NCBI GenBank assembly: GCA_030151505.1
Contig: JASLDQ010000022.1
Location: forward strand, 1 to 6,691
DNA: 6,691 bases
Direction of reading: 5' to 3'
Source: Chromobacteriaceae bacterium
Lineage (GTDB): Bacteria; Pseudomonadota; Gammaproteobacteria; Burkholderiales; Aquaspirillaceae
A program made the position numbers and the translations under genes. Below are positions 1 through 5,206 of this stretch, piece by piece. The first letter of the stretch is position 1; the number at the start of each line of letters is the position of its first letter. Below the pieces are notes generated by a model. That model had not been told where the DNA came from and did no database searches. It saw only the letters and a program-made list of their open reading frames with translations.

Positions 1-33
1 GACCTGCTGGCGATCCTCAACGACGAGGCGTGA
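1..33 (+). CDS. 3' end of an unidentified gene
   Basis: The first ten codons read DLLAILNDEA and end in TGA at 31-33. All ten sense codons end in G or C, as in the real genes of this GC-rich window, and the other two forward frames lack this pattern, so this is probably the tail of a gene entering from the left. The fragment is too short to identify. It points the same way as argJ, but 508 bases of repeat-filled spacer make a shared operon unlikely. Confidence 0.5.
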   Translation, partial: DLLAILNDEA

Positions 34-72
34 GTTCGGGGTCAGGGGCTGTCGCCGCTTCCTCAGGGCGGT

Positions 73-139
73 GATCGCGACTCGCGTCGCTCCTACCGGT
101 GCCGGTCGTACAGGTGTGGGAGCGGCGTGAGCCGCGATC
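73..139. repeat. Inverted pair of REP-like units (BIME/REPIN-like)
   Basis: Two 24-base units face each other, at 73-96 (read on the minus strand) and 116-139 (plus strand), and agree at 20 of 24 positions. Each starts GTRGGAGCG, contains its own small hairpin and ends CGCGATC. The inner stems are GCGAC-GCGA-GTCGC in one and GCGGC-GTGA-GCCGC in the other, so the A/G difference in the left arm is matched by a T/C difference in the right arm. Such compensating change suggests the hairpin is maintained. The GTRGGAGCG head followed by a short palindrome is typical of proteobacterial REP sequences spread by RAYT transposases. No transposase is present here. Confidence 0.7.
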
Positions 140-226
140 GACCCGCTTGCTGGCCCTGCGTCCCCTGCTGAAAATCTGGCCAAAACCACCCGGTCCCCGT
201 TCATGCCGCCGGCCTGACCGGGGTCG

Positions 227-265
227 CCTTTCTTTGCTTCCTTTTTTTGGCGAAGCAAAGAAAGG
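227..265. repeat. CTTTCTTTG hairpin repeat
   Basis: CCTTTCTTTGCTTC (227-240) and GAAGCAAAGAAAGG (252-265) are perfect 14-base inverted arms around an 11-base T-rich centre (241-251, with seven T in a row). The flank at 266-273 (AAGTCGCC) resembles the wording of a hairpin repeat I recall between genes of several proteobacteria, whose conceptual translation contains FFGEAKK, as it does here. As RNA it could fold as a strong hairpin, but it has no T-tract after the right arm, so it is not a standard terminator. Copy number in this genome is unknown. Confidence 0.6.
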
Positions 266-312
266 AAGTCGCCTTCAGGGCGAAAAGGGACGGTGGCATT
301 TCAACTATGTTC

Positions 313-339
313 GGTGCAATGCGCTGCGCTTATTGCACC
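313..339. repeat. GGTGCAAT/ATTGCACC palindromic repeat
   Basis: GGTGCAAT (313-320) and ATTGCACC (332-339) are perfect inverted arms around the 11-base centre GCGCTGCGCTT. On the minus strand the element begins GGGTGCAATAAGCGCAGCGC, a wording I recall as a common dispersed intergenic palindrome in beta- and gammaproteobacteria. That is memory, not a search result. No gene crosses it. Confidence 0.6.
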
Positions 340-502
340 CTACGCGCTCAAACAGCCGGCTTCTTAAAACCTCGAAACGGCGCGCCAAGCCGGCGGCGTG
401 AACGGGGGACGGGTGGTCTTGGTCGCATGTGCCGGTAAGGGACAGAGCAAGATCGTGAGCAGGCGCCGAGGCCGCCGCCAACACGCCCGCAGCGTTTCCC
501 CC

Positions 503-508
503 TAAAAT
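503..508 (+). promoter_or_regulatory. Candidate -10 box for argJ
   Basis: TAAAAT at 503-508 matches the sigma-70 -10 consensus TATAAT at five of six positions and stands out in a GC-rich background, 33 bases before the argJ ATG. No good -35 hexamer is visible 16-18 bases upstream, so the promoter is inferred from the -10 box and its position only. Confidence 0.4.
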
Positions 509-530
509 CGCCCCCACTCGAATTTCCCCT

Positions 531-534
531 GGAG
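531..534 (+). promoter_or_regulatory. Ribosome binding site of argJ
   Basis: GGAG at 531-534 lies 7 bases before the ATG at 542, a normal Shine-Dalgarno spacing. It supports this ATG as the argJ start. Confidence 0.65.
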
Positions 535-541
535 CCAGACC

Positions 542-1759
542 ATGCCTGTCAATCTCCCGCTGCCCGACCGGGCCGCCCTCTTGCCGGTCGCCGGCATTTC
601 CCTGCACGTCGCCGAAGCCGGCATCAAGAAAGCCGAGCGCAAGGACGTGCTGGTGATCGAACTCGTCCCCGGCGCGGCCGTGGCCGGCGTGTTCACCCAG
701 AACCGCTTCTGCGCCGCGCCGGTGGTGCTGTGCAAGGAATTCCTCGCCGCCGGAAAAGGCGTCCGCGCGCTGGTGGTCAACACCGGCAACGCCAACGCCG
801 GCACCGGCGAGAGCGGCCGCGTCAATGCCCGCCGGGTGTGCGAGGCGCTGGCGGGGCAGTTGGGCGTAGCGACCGAGCAGGTGCTGCCGTTTTCGACCGG
901 CGTGATCCTTGAACCGCTGCCGGCCGACAAGATCGTCGCTGCCCTGCCGACCCGCCGTTCGGCCGACTGGCTCGACGCGGCCGAGGCGATCATGACCACC
1001 GACATCCAGCCCAAGGCCACCTCGCGCCGGGTCGAGATCTGCGGCAAAATCGTGACCGTGACCGGCATCGCCAAGGGCTCGGGCATGATCCATCCGAACA
1101 TGGCGACCATGCTCGGCTTCGTCGCCACCGACGCGGCGGTCGAGCCGGCGCTGCTGCAGGCGATGGTGCGCGAGGCGGCCGACCGCTCGTTCAACTGCAT
1201 CACCGTCGACGGCGACACTTCGACCAACGACTCCTTCATGCTGATCGCCACCGGCGCGGCCGGTACCGCACCGATCGTCTCGGTCGCCGACGCCGGCTAT
1301 GCCGCGCTGTTCGGCGCGATCCGCGAGGTGGCGGCCGAGCTGGCGCAGGCCATCGTGCGCGACGGCGAGGGCGCGACCAAGTTCATGACCATCGCGGTCG
1401 AGGGCGGCAAGAGCGTGGAGGAGTGCAAGGCCGTCGGCTACGCGATCGCGCGCTCGCCGCTGGTGAAAACCGCTTTCTTCGCGTCCGACCCCAACCTCGG
1501 CCGCATCCTCGCCGCCATCGGCTACGCCGGCGTGGCCGACCTGGACGTGGACGCGCTGGAGCTGTATCTGGACGAGGTGCTGGTGGCCAAGGACGGCGGC
1601 CGCTATCCGGGCTACCGCGAGGAGGACGGCCAGCGCGTGATGGCCAAGCCGGAAATTCTGGTGCGGGTGGTGCTGAACCGCGGCGATGCGGCCGCGACGG
1701 TGTGGACCTGCGATTTTTCCTACGACTACGTGCGGATCAACGCGGATTACCGCAGCTGA
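542..1759 (+). CDS. argJ: Bifunctional glutamate N-acetyltransferase / amino-acid acetyltransferase ArgJ
   Basis: This 405-residue cytoplasmic enzyme belongs to the ArgJ (ornithine acetyltransferase) family of Ntn-type self-cleaving proteins. It moves the acetyl group from N-acetylornithine to glutamate, closing the cyclic arginine pathway. Bifunctional members also acetylate glutamate from acetyl-CoA; whether this one does cannot be read from sequence. Visible landmarks are [11 protein letters not shown] near the N-terminus, [11 protein letters not shown], the oxyanion-hole pair T119-G120 in [12 protein letters not shown]178 in [10 protein letters not shown], the self-cleavage site A188/T189 in NMATML with T189 as nucleophile, [10 protein letters not shown] (222-231), DGEGATK with E276, and the conserved INADYRS end (399-405). 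The start has a well-placed GGAG, and the length is normal. It appears to be a single-gene transcription unit, with a promoter-like -10 box upstream and an intrinsic terminator downstream. Confidence 0.97.
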   Translation: MPVNLPLPDRAALLPVAGISLHVAEAGIKKAERKDVLVIELVPGAAVAGVFTQNRFCAAPVVLCKEFLAAGKGVRALVVNTGNANAGTGESGRVNARRVCEALAGQLGVATEQVLPFSTGVILEPLPADKIVAALPTRRSADWLDAAEAIMTTDIQPKATSRRVEICGKIVTVTGIAKGSGMIHPNMATMLGFVATDAAVEPALLQAMVREAADRSFNCITVDGDTSTNDSFMLIATGAAGTAPIVSVADAGYAALFGAIREVAAELAQAIVRDGEGATKFMTIAVEGGKSVEECKAVGYAIARSPLVKTAFFASDPNLGRILAAIGYAGVADLDVDALELYLDEVLVAKDGGRYPGYREEDGQRVMAKPEILVRVVLNRGDAAATVWTCDFSYDYVRINADYRS

Positions 1760-1769
1760 TCTGGATGAC

Positions 1770-1793
1770 CGGGTTCGGGCGTTGCCGAACCCG
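1770..1793 (+). other. Perfect 9-bp hairpin just after argJ
   Basis: CGGGTTCGG (1770-1778) pairs perfectly with CCGAACCCG (1785-1793) around the 6-base loop GCGTTG. It begins 11 bases after the argJ stop codon. No T-tract follows, so it may protect the 3' end of the message rather than terminate transcription. That role is inferred. Confidence 0.5.
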
Positions 1794-1797
1794 TGGT

Positions 1798-1821
1798 GAG
1801 CGGACTGGATGACGTCCGCTC
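1798..1821 (+). other. Second perfect hairpin after argJ
   Basis: GAGCGGAC (1798-1805) pairs perfectly with GTCCGCTC (1814-1821) around an 8-base loop. It starts only 4 bases after the preceding hairpin. No T-tract follows. It forms part of a run of three hairpins between argJ and the next gene. Confidence 0.45.
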
Positions 1822-1828
1822 TTCACTG

Positions 1829-1864
1829 ATGGCCGGCGCCCGAGTTTTCGGGGCCGGCCATTTT
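1829..1864 (+). terminator. Rho-independent terminator of argJ
   Basis: The arms TGGCCGGC (1830-1837) and GCCGGCCA (1853-1860) pair perfectly. The stem continues inward as CCCGA (1839-1843) with TCGGG (1848-1852), leaving one bulged G at 1838 and the loop GTTT. A run of four T follows (1861-1864); pairing of A1829 with T1861 may extend the base of the stem. The 13-bp GC-rich stem and T-run 70 bases after argJ make this its most likely terminator. Confidence 0.75.
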
Positions 1865-1944
1865 GCTGGATTCCCGTCTGGCATAACGGGATTGTGTCGC
1901 CAACAATGAATCCTCGCCGGGGTGGTTTGCCGCCGGTTCGATTC

Positions 1945-1949
1945 AGGAG
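1945..1949 (+). promoter_or_regulatory. Ribosome binding site that fixes the cold-shock gene start
   Basis: AGGAG at 1945-1949 lies 7 bases before ATG 1957, an almost ideal Shine-Dalgarno site. It decides for ATG 1957 over an in-frame GTG at 1894, which would add 21 residues with no family resemblance. Confidence 0.75.
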
Positions 1950-1956
1950 TTGGCTC

Positions 1957-2115
1957 ATGCGCGTCGAGGGTGTGCTGTCGAAATGGAATGACGAACGCGG
2001 CTTCGGCTTCATCGCGCCGGATCGCGGCGGCTCCGAGGTTTTCGTTCACATCTCGGCGTTTCCGCGTAACGGGCAGCGGCCCCGGTCTGGCGAGAGGCTG
2101 TCGTTCGAGATTTAA
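1957..2115 (+). CDS. Truncated cold-shock domain protein (upstream half of the split gene)
   Basis: This 52-residue product begins MRVEGVLSKWNDERGFGFI. It carries both nucleic-acid-binding motifs of the cold-shock fold: RNP1-like RGFGFI (residues 14-19) and RNP2-like VFVHI (28-32). It then ends at SFEI. Cold-shock domains are usually 65-70 residues and need a fifth beta strand, which here lies after the stop codon, so the product is probably unstable or inactive on its own. It would bind single-stranded RNA or DNA if folded. The domain and start are clear; whether the short protein is functional is doubtful. Confidence 0.6.
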   Translation: MRVEGVLSKWNDERGFGFIAPDRGGSEVFVHISAFPRNGQRPRSGERLSFEI

Positions 2116-2148
2116 ACCGACCGGCTCGGCAAGCTCAGAGCGCTGCGG

Positions 2149-2493
2149 GTGGCGTGTCCCGGTCGGCAGGGCGTGAGCCGGGGAGGGCAGGGAGCGTCAC
2201 GCCGTCCGGACGGGAGGCGTGCGCTGTTTGGGCGCATTGCCCTGCTTGGGCTGCTGGTCGCAGCCGCCGCGTATGGCTATGGGGAGTATTCCCGGCGCAC
2301 CACCCAAACGGCGGCCGCCGACCAAGCGGTTTCGCCCCGGTTTCTGTGCGACGGGCGCAGGTCATGCTCGCAGATGAATTCCTGCGCCGAGGCCACGTTC
2401 TTCCTGCGGAACTGCCCGGGGGTTGAGATGGACGGTGATCGGGATGGCGTGCCGTGCGAGCGGCAGTGGTGCACGAGCCCGCTTGCCCGTTGA
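2149..2493 (+). CDS. Excalibur domain membrane fragment (downstream half of the split gene)
   Basis: The longest frame after the internal stop could begin at GTG 2149 and give 114 residues, but no Shine-Dalgarno site precedes it, so independent translation is doubtful. Residues 1-25 are basic and low-complexity. Residues 26-45 form one membrane-spanning segment (LFGRIALLGLLVAAAAYGYG). Residues 65-108 form an Excalibur domain with six cysteines (67, 73, 79, 89, 103, 108) and the DGDRDGVPCE signature, in which D95, D97 and D99 resemble an EF-hand-like calcium loop. The basic N-terminal side suggests the Excalibur domain faces the periplasm; this is inferred from the positive-inside rule. It is best read as the remainder of the gene starting at 1957. 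Confidence 0.5.
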   Translation: MACPGRQGVSRGGQGASRRPDGRRALFGRIALLGLLVAAAAYGYGEYSRRTTQTAAADQAVSPRFLCDGRRSCSQMNSCAEATFFLRNCPGVEMDGDRDGVPCERQWCTSPLAR

Positions 2494-2522
2494 GCGTACC
2501 CGTCCGCGGCACTATGGCGGGA

Positions 2523-2975
2523 TCAAGCCGGCTGGCCCGCCTTCGCCGCGTCGATGGCGGCCCGGATGACGCCGCTCTTGTCGGCCGGCTGCCAGCCTTC
2601 GGGCTTGAGGATCTTGCCGTCGGCGCGGCGGATGGCCCGGCCGTCGACCATCTTGGCCATGTTGGCGGCGTGGATGGCGTCGAACATCGGCCCGATCGGC
2701 AGGCCTTGCGACAGCAGCAGGCCGACCACCACATTGATGACGTCGCAGCCCTCGGCGGCCAGCTCGGCCAGCCGGCGCACCCGCTCGGCCTCGTCGTCGA
2801 CGCCGGGCTCGCGGCAGGCGGCCGCCGCTTCGGCCAGTTCGGCGATTTCCTCGGTCAGCATGGTCTGCCACAGTTGCAGCGCGTCCGGCCGCCAGGCGGG
2901 CGAGGTCGGCATCGGCTCGCCGGCGGCGGCCATGAACTCGCGCCGGGCGGCGACGAAGGGCGGTTCGGCGTTCAT
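2523..2975 (-). CDS. MazG/PRA-PH-like nucleotide pyrophosphohydrolase
   Basis: The 150-residue product is an all-alpha protein of the MazG / phosphoribosyl-ATP pyrophosphohydrolase (HisE-like) superfamily, whose members cleave nucleotides to monophosphate and pyrophosphate using Mg2+. The metal-binding helix motifs are visible: EEIAE at 42-46 and EGCD at 75-78, followed by N81. The C-terminal half has the pattern [15 protein letters not shown] (98-112), [10 protein letters not shown] (119-128), typical of the small HisE-like subgroup near COG4696. The substrate cannot be told from sequence; house-cleaning of abnormal nucleotides is one option. Its ATG overlaps the aroA stop in ATGA (2972-2975), implying translational coupling and one mRNA. 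It is not hisE of a histidine cluster, since no his genes are nearby. The same frame stays open upstream through aroA, which can mislead automated start calls. Confidence 0.82.
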   Translation of the reverse strand: MNAEPPFVAARREFMAAAGEPMPTSPAWRPDALQLWQTMLTEEIAELAEAAAACREPGVDDEAERVRRLAELAAEGCDVINVVVGLLLSQGLPIGPMFDAIHAANMAKMVDGRAIRRADGKILKPEGWQPADKSGVIRAAIDAAKAGQPA

Positions 2976-4258
2976 GCGGCGAGGCTCGCGAAGGCGTCGA
3001 AATAGCCGGGGAAAGTCTTGGCGACGCACTTGGGATCGTTGATGCGCACCGGCACCGCAAAGGCGGCCAGCGAGAAGCACATCGCCATGCGGTGGTCGTC
3101 GTAGGTGTCGATGGCGGCGTGGGGAATCGGCGCGGCGGGCGGAGTGACGCTGAGGAAATCCTCGCCTTCGGTCACGGTGGCGCCGAGCTTGCGCAGCTCG
3201 ATCGCCATCGCGGCGAGGCGGTCGGTCTCCTTGACTCGCCAGCTGGCGATGTTGCGCAGCGTGGTGGTGCCGTCGGCGAACAGCGCGGCGGCGGCCAGGG
3301 TCATCGCCGCGTCGGGGATGTGGTTGCAGTCCAGGTCGACGGCGGTGAGGCGGCCGGTGGCCGGCGCGCGCGCCTCGATCCAGTCCGGCCCCATGTCGAT
3401 GCGCGCGCCCATCTGCGCGAGCGCGTCGGCGAAGCGCACGTCGCCCTGGATGCTGTCGCGGCCGACGCCGGTGACGCGGACCGGGCCGCCGCCGATGGCG
3501 CCGGCGGCAAGGAAGTAGCTGGCCGAGCTGGCATCGCCTTCGACGTAGATTTCGCCGGGCGACTGGTAGCGGCTGCCGGCCGGTACGGTAAAGGCGCGCC
3601 AGCCGTCCCGTTCGACCGCGACGCCGAAGCGGGCGAGCAGGTTCAGGGTCAGCTCGACATAGGGTTTGGAGATCAGCTCGCCGGTGACTTCGACGGTGCC
3701 GCCGCCGGCCAGCGGCAGGGCCATCAGCAGCGCGGAGAGGAACTGGCTCGATACGTCGCCCCGTACGCGGGTGACGGCGCCGGCCCGGATGCTGCCGGTG
3801 CCGATGGCCAAGGGCGGATAGCCGGGATTGCCGAGGTAGTCGACGGCGGCGCCGAGCGGGCGCAGCGCGTCCACGAGATCGCCGATGGGACGCTCGTGCA
3901 TGCGCGCGACACCGGAGAGCCGGTAGTCGCCGCCCGCCAGCGCGAGCGCGGCGGCCAGCGGGCGGAAGGCGGTGCCGGCGTTGCCGAGGAACAGCTCGGC
4001 CGACTTGACCGGGAATGCTCCGCCGCAGCCCTGCACGCGATAGTCCTGCGAATCGTTTTGACGCTCGACCGTGACGCCGAGTGCGGCCAGTGCGTCGAGC
4101 ATGCGGTCGGTGTCGTCGGCGGCGAGCACATCGCGCACCAGCGTGTCGCCATCGGCTAGGGCCGCCAGCAACAGGATGCGGTTGGAGATGCTCTTGGAGC
4201 CGGGCAGGCGGACGGTGCCGCGGGCGGCGGTGCGGGGGGCGAGATCGAGGAATTCCAT
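2972..4258 (-). CDS. aroA: 3-phosphoshikimate 1-carboxyvinyltransferase (EPSP synthase)
   Basis: This 428-residue cytoplasmic enzyme transfers the enolpyruvyl group of PEP to shikimate 3-phosphate, the sixth step of the shikimate pathway to chorismate. It aligns along its length with the roughly 427-residue E. coli enzyme. Landmarks are LPGSKS with K22, [13 protein letters not shown] with G95 and P100, HERPIG with R123, SSQFLSALL (170-178), [10 protein letters not shown] (240-249), IPDAAM with catalytic D316, RVKETDR with K343 and E344, DDHRMAM (387-393) and K414 in AKTFP. The intact GNAGTA and RPL motifs mark a class I, glyphosate-sensitive type. The start at 4258 (MEFLDLAP) matches family N-termini; an in-frame ATG at 4294 would add 12 unrelated residues. 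No Shine-Dalgarno site is evident. The gene heads an operon with the pyrophosphohydrolase and diverges from cmk. Confidence 0.97.
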   Translation of the reverse strand: MEFLDLAPRTAARGTVRLPGSKSISNRILLLAALADGDTLVRDVLAADDTDRMLDALAALGVTVERQNDSQDYRVQGCGGAFPVKSAELFLGNAGTAFRPLAAALALAGGDYRLSGVARMHERPIGDLVDALRPLGAAVDYLGNPGYPPLAIGTGSIRAGAVTRVRGDVSSQFLSALLMALPLAGGGTVEVTGELISKPYVELTLNLLARFGVAVERDGWRAFTVPAGSRYQSPGEIYVEGDASSASYFLAAGAIGGGPVRVTGVGRDSIQGDVRFADALAQMGARIDMGPDWIEARAPATGRLTAVDLDCNHIPDAAMTLAAAALFADGTTTLRNIASWRVKETDRLAAMAIELRKLGATVTEGEDFLSVTPPAAPIPHAAIDTYDDHRMAMCFSLAAFAVPVRINDPKCVAKTFPGYFDAFASLAA

Positions 4259-4349
4259 GTCGGCGGGCGGGTCGAGGCGAAATGCGAAACGCAAACGGTA
4301 TCACGCTTGGCGCATGGCATGCACGGGGGCGGCGGCGAAGTCGCCGTCG

Positions 4350-4374
4350 GCATTGTGCAATGCGGCAATATTGC
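4350..4374. promoter_or_regulatory. Paired palindromes of GCAAT/ATTGC half-sites in the aroA-cmk spacer
   Basis: GCATTG-TG-CAATGC (4350-4363) is a hyphenated palindrome, and GCAATATTGC (4365-4374) is a perfect 10-base palindrome one base further on. Together they give four ATTG/CAAT half-sites between the divergent aroA and cmk genes, overlapping the candidate cmk promoter. The layout would suit a dimeric repressor or activator, but no regulator is known from this window and the motif is short. Confidence 0.3.
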
Positions 4375-4382
4375 GCTAGGAT
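4353..4382 (+). promoter_or_regulatory. Candidate sigma-70 promoter of cmk
   Basis: TTGTGC (4353-4358) and TAGGAT (4377-4382) are separated by 18 bases, matching consensus at three and four of six positions respectively. Transcription would begin near 4389, about 60 bases before the cmk ATG. It is the best pair I see by eye in the divergent spacer; alternatives cannot be excluded. Confidence 0.35.
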
Positions 4383-4394
4383 TTCAACCGGTTG

Positions 4395-4429
4395 CAGCCG
4401 GATATTTCGAATCCGGCTGTCCGTTTTTT
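4395..4429 (+). terminator. Terminator-like hairpin with T-tract in the cmk leader
   Basis: CAGCCGGAT (4395-4403) and ATCCGGCTG (4411-4419) form a perfect 9-bp stem around the 7-base loop ATTTCGA. TCCG and six T (4424-4429) follow. The form is that of an intrinsic terminator acting on the plus strand. It lies 18 bases before the cmk ATG with no plus-strand gene upstream in the spacer, so it would act on the cmk leader itself (attenuation) or on stray transcription entering from behind aroA. No T-tract is present in the minus direction. Confidence 0.6.
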
Positions 4430-4447
4430 CATTACTGTCAAAGTCTT

Positions 4448-5113
4448 ATGTCCGCTCCTGTCATTACCATCGATGGTCCTTCCGCGTCCGGCAAGGGCAC
4501 GGTGGCGTCGCGCGTCGCCCAGGCATTGGGTTTCCACTACCTCGACTCCGGCGCGCTGTACCGGCTGGTCGCGCTGTATGCCGGTCGCCACGGCATCGAC
4601 CTGGGCAGCGAGGCCCGGCTGGCGATGGCGGCGGTGCGCCTGCCGGTCGAGTTCCGCGACGGCCTGGTCCTGCTGGAAGGCGACAATGTCGGCGACGCCA
4701 TCCGCAGCGAGGAAATGGGGATGGGGGCTTCCCGCATCGCAGTGCTGCCGGCGGTGCGTTCGGCGCTGCTGCAGCGCCAGCGCGACTTCCGCCGTCTGCC
4801 CGGTCTGGTGACGGACGGTCGCGACATGGGCTCGGTGGTTTTCCCCGATGCGCAGCTCAAAATCTTCCTGACCGCCAGTGCCGCCTGTCGGGCCGAAAGA
4901 CGCTATAAGCAGTTGATGGAGAAAGGGGATTCTGCTAATCTTCTTCAGATTAAGCAGGACATTGTCGACCGCGACGCTCGCGATGCGGCACGGGCAGTTG
5001 CCCCGCTTATGCAAGAGCCTGATGCGAGGCTTCTCGATACCACCGATCTCACCATCGACCAAGCGGTCGGCCAGGTGATCGACTGGTACCGCGGGGCCGG
5101 TGCTCAGGCCTGA
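4448..5113 (+). CDS. cmk: Cytidylate (CMP/dCMP) kinase
   Basis: This 221-residue cytoplasmic enzyme phosphorylates CMP and dCMP with ATP for pyrimidine nucleotide recycling; E. coli Cmk has 227 residues. Visible landmarks are the P-loop GPSASGKGT (10-18) with K16, LDSGALYR (32-39) for nucleotide binding, TDGRDMGSVVFPDA (122-135), and the DRDARDAAR arginine-rich lid region (174-182) followed by LLDTTDLTIDQAV. The start at ATG 4448 (MSAPVITIDGPSASGKG) fits the family; upstream in-frame starts would add residues read through the leader hairpin. The Shine-Dalgarno site is weak. The last third of the gene is AT-richer than the rest and may carry a promoter for rpsA. The cmk-rpsA order is conserved in many proteobacteria. 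Confidence 0.96.
   Translation: MSAPVITIDGPSASGKGTVASRVAQALGFHYLDSGALYRLVALYAGRHGIDLGSEARLAMAAVRLPVEFRDGLVLLEGDNVGDAIRSEEMGMGASRIAVLPAVRSALLQRQRDFRRLPGLVTDGRDMGSVVFPDAQLKIFLTASAACRAERRYKQLMEKGDSANLLQIKQDIVDRDARDAARAVAPLMQEPDARLLDTTDLTIDQAVGQVIDWYRGAGAQA
4913..4941 (+). promoter_or_regulatory. Candidate internal promoter for rpsA within cmk
   Basis: TTGATG (4913-4918) and TAATCT (4936-4941) are 17 bases apart, and TG at 4933-4934 gives an extended -10 (TGCTAATCT). It sits in a visibly AT-richer stretch of a GC-rich gene, 266 bases before the rpsA ATG. As I recall, E. coli rpsA is also partly transcribed from promoters inside the preceding kinase gene. The hexamer matches are moderate, so this is a candidate only. 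Confidence 0.35.
4933..4956. repeat. Imperfect inverted repeat within cmk
   Basis: TGCTAATCT (4933-4941) and AGATTAAGCA (4947-4956) form nine base pairs with one extra A in the right arm, around the 5-base loop TCTTC. The left arm coincides with the extended -10 element proposed for an internal promoter. It encodes ordinary Cmk residues, so it may be chance or a DNA or RNA signal overlaid on coding sequence. Confidence 0.35.
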
Positions 5114-5206
5114 TTTTTACCCGCCGCAACGGTTCTCCGCCCGCGCGGCCGTGACCAACCTAACCCCTGCAAGTCTTCCCGGGCTTGCTTTCGAGTTTTT
5201 ATCTTA
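5114..5206 (+). promoter_or_regulatory. rpsA leader lacking a Shine-Dalgarno site
   Basis: The 93 bases between cmk and rpsA contain a hairpin at 5169-5188: GCAAG pairs with CTTGC and is extended inward by one C-G and two G-T pairs to a TCCC loop. A T-rich stretch leads to the ATG. No purine-rich Shine-Dalgarno sequence occurs within 12 bases of ATG 5207. In E. coli the rpsA leader also lacks a canonical site, and its structure mediates autoregulation by S1. A similar arrangement is inferred here. Confidence 0.4.

Larger units (their letters stand above)
34..541. other. Repeat-rich intergenic spacer upstream of argJ
   Basis: No credible gene lies in these 508 bases. The short open frames give low-complexity, Arg/Pro-rich products that run through the palindromes. 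The spacer contains an inverted pair of REP-like units (73-139), a 14-bp perfect hairpin rich in CTTTCTTTG (227-265), an 8-bp palindrome GGTGCAAT/ATTGCACC (313-339), and a weaker 8-bp inverted repeat GCCGGCTT (355-362) / AAGCCGGC (387-394). The final 40 bases hold the likely argJ promoter and ribosome binding site. Confidence 0.7.
1957..2493 (+). pseudogene. Cold-shock domain / Excalibur domain membrane protein, split by an in-frame stop
   Basis: Read from ATG 1957 to TGA 2491-2493, this is one 178-codon frame broken only by TAA at codon 53 (2113-2115). Before the stop is a cold-shock domain. After it, in the same frame, come GKLRALRV, which fits the domain's missing last strand, a basic linker, a hydrophobic segment (about residues 90-109) and a C-terminal Excalibur calcium-binding-type domain (about 129-172). 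Proteins joining these parts are known in proteobacteria; their role is poorly defined. A single change from GAA (Glu) to TAA would explain the break, and SFEIE is the wording expected in cold-shock domains. The gene has a good ribosome binding site and no frameshift, so the lesion looks recent, or is a sequencing error. Regulated readthrough is possible but unsupported. The gene converges on the aroA operon. Confidence 0.75.

Noticed and set aside
99..438. Small plus-strand frames in the spacer before argJ
   Set aside because: They translate the REP and CTTTCTTTG repeats (FFGEAKK wording) with no start site or family resemblance.
305..1251. Long minus-strand frames opposite argJ and into its upstream spacer
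   Set aside because: They are antisense to an unambiguous argJ, and one runs through a palindromic repeat.
1894..1956. Earlier GTG start for the cold-shock gene
   Set aside because: ATG 1957 has AGGAG at ideal spacing and matches family N-termini; the 21 extra residues do not.
2516..2541. GGCGGG/CCCGCC inverted repeat at the convergent gene ends
   Set aside because: The 6-bp stem has a 14-base loop and no T-tract, which is expected by chance at this GC content, so I did not call a bidirectional terminator.
3092..4159. A 355-residue plus-strand frame opposite aroA
   Set aside because: It is antisense to a clear EPSP synthase, is rich in Gly/Ala/Arg/Asp, and shows no motif; high GC keeps it open.
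2523..4304. A single 593-residue minus-strand frame spanning the pyrophosphohydrolase and all of aroA
   Set aside because: Its first 440 or so residues are Arg/Pro/Ala-rich nonsense read out of frame through aroA. Only the last 150 residues form a real protein, starting at the ATGA overlap.
313..4364. Shared 9-mer TGCAATGCG in the spacer palindrome (315-323) and the cmk upstream region (4356-4364)
   Set aside because: The flanks do not match, so this is more likely chance between two ATTGCA-type palindromes than copies of one element.
4307..4447. N-terminal extension of cmk from upstream starts
   Set aside because: It would translate through the leader hairpin and adds 47 residues absent from CMP kinases.
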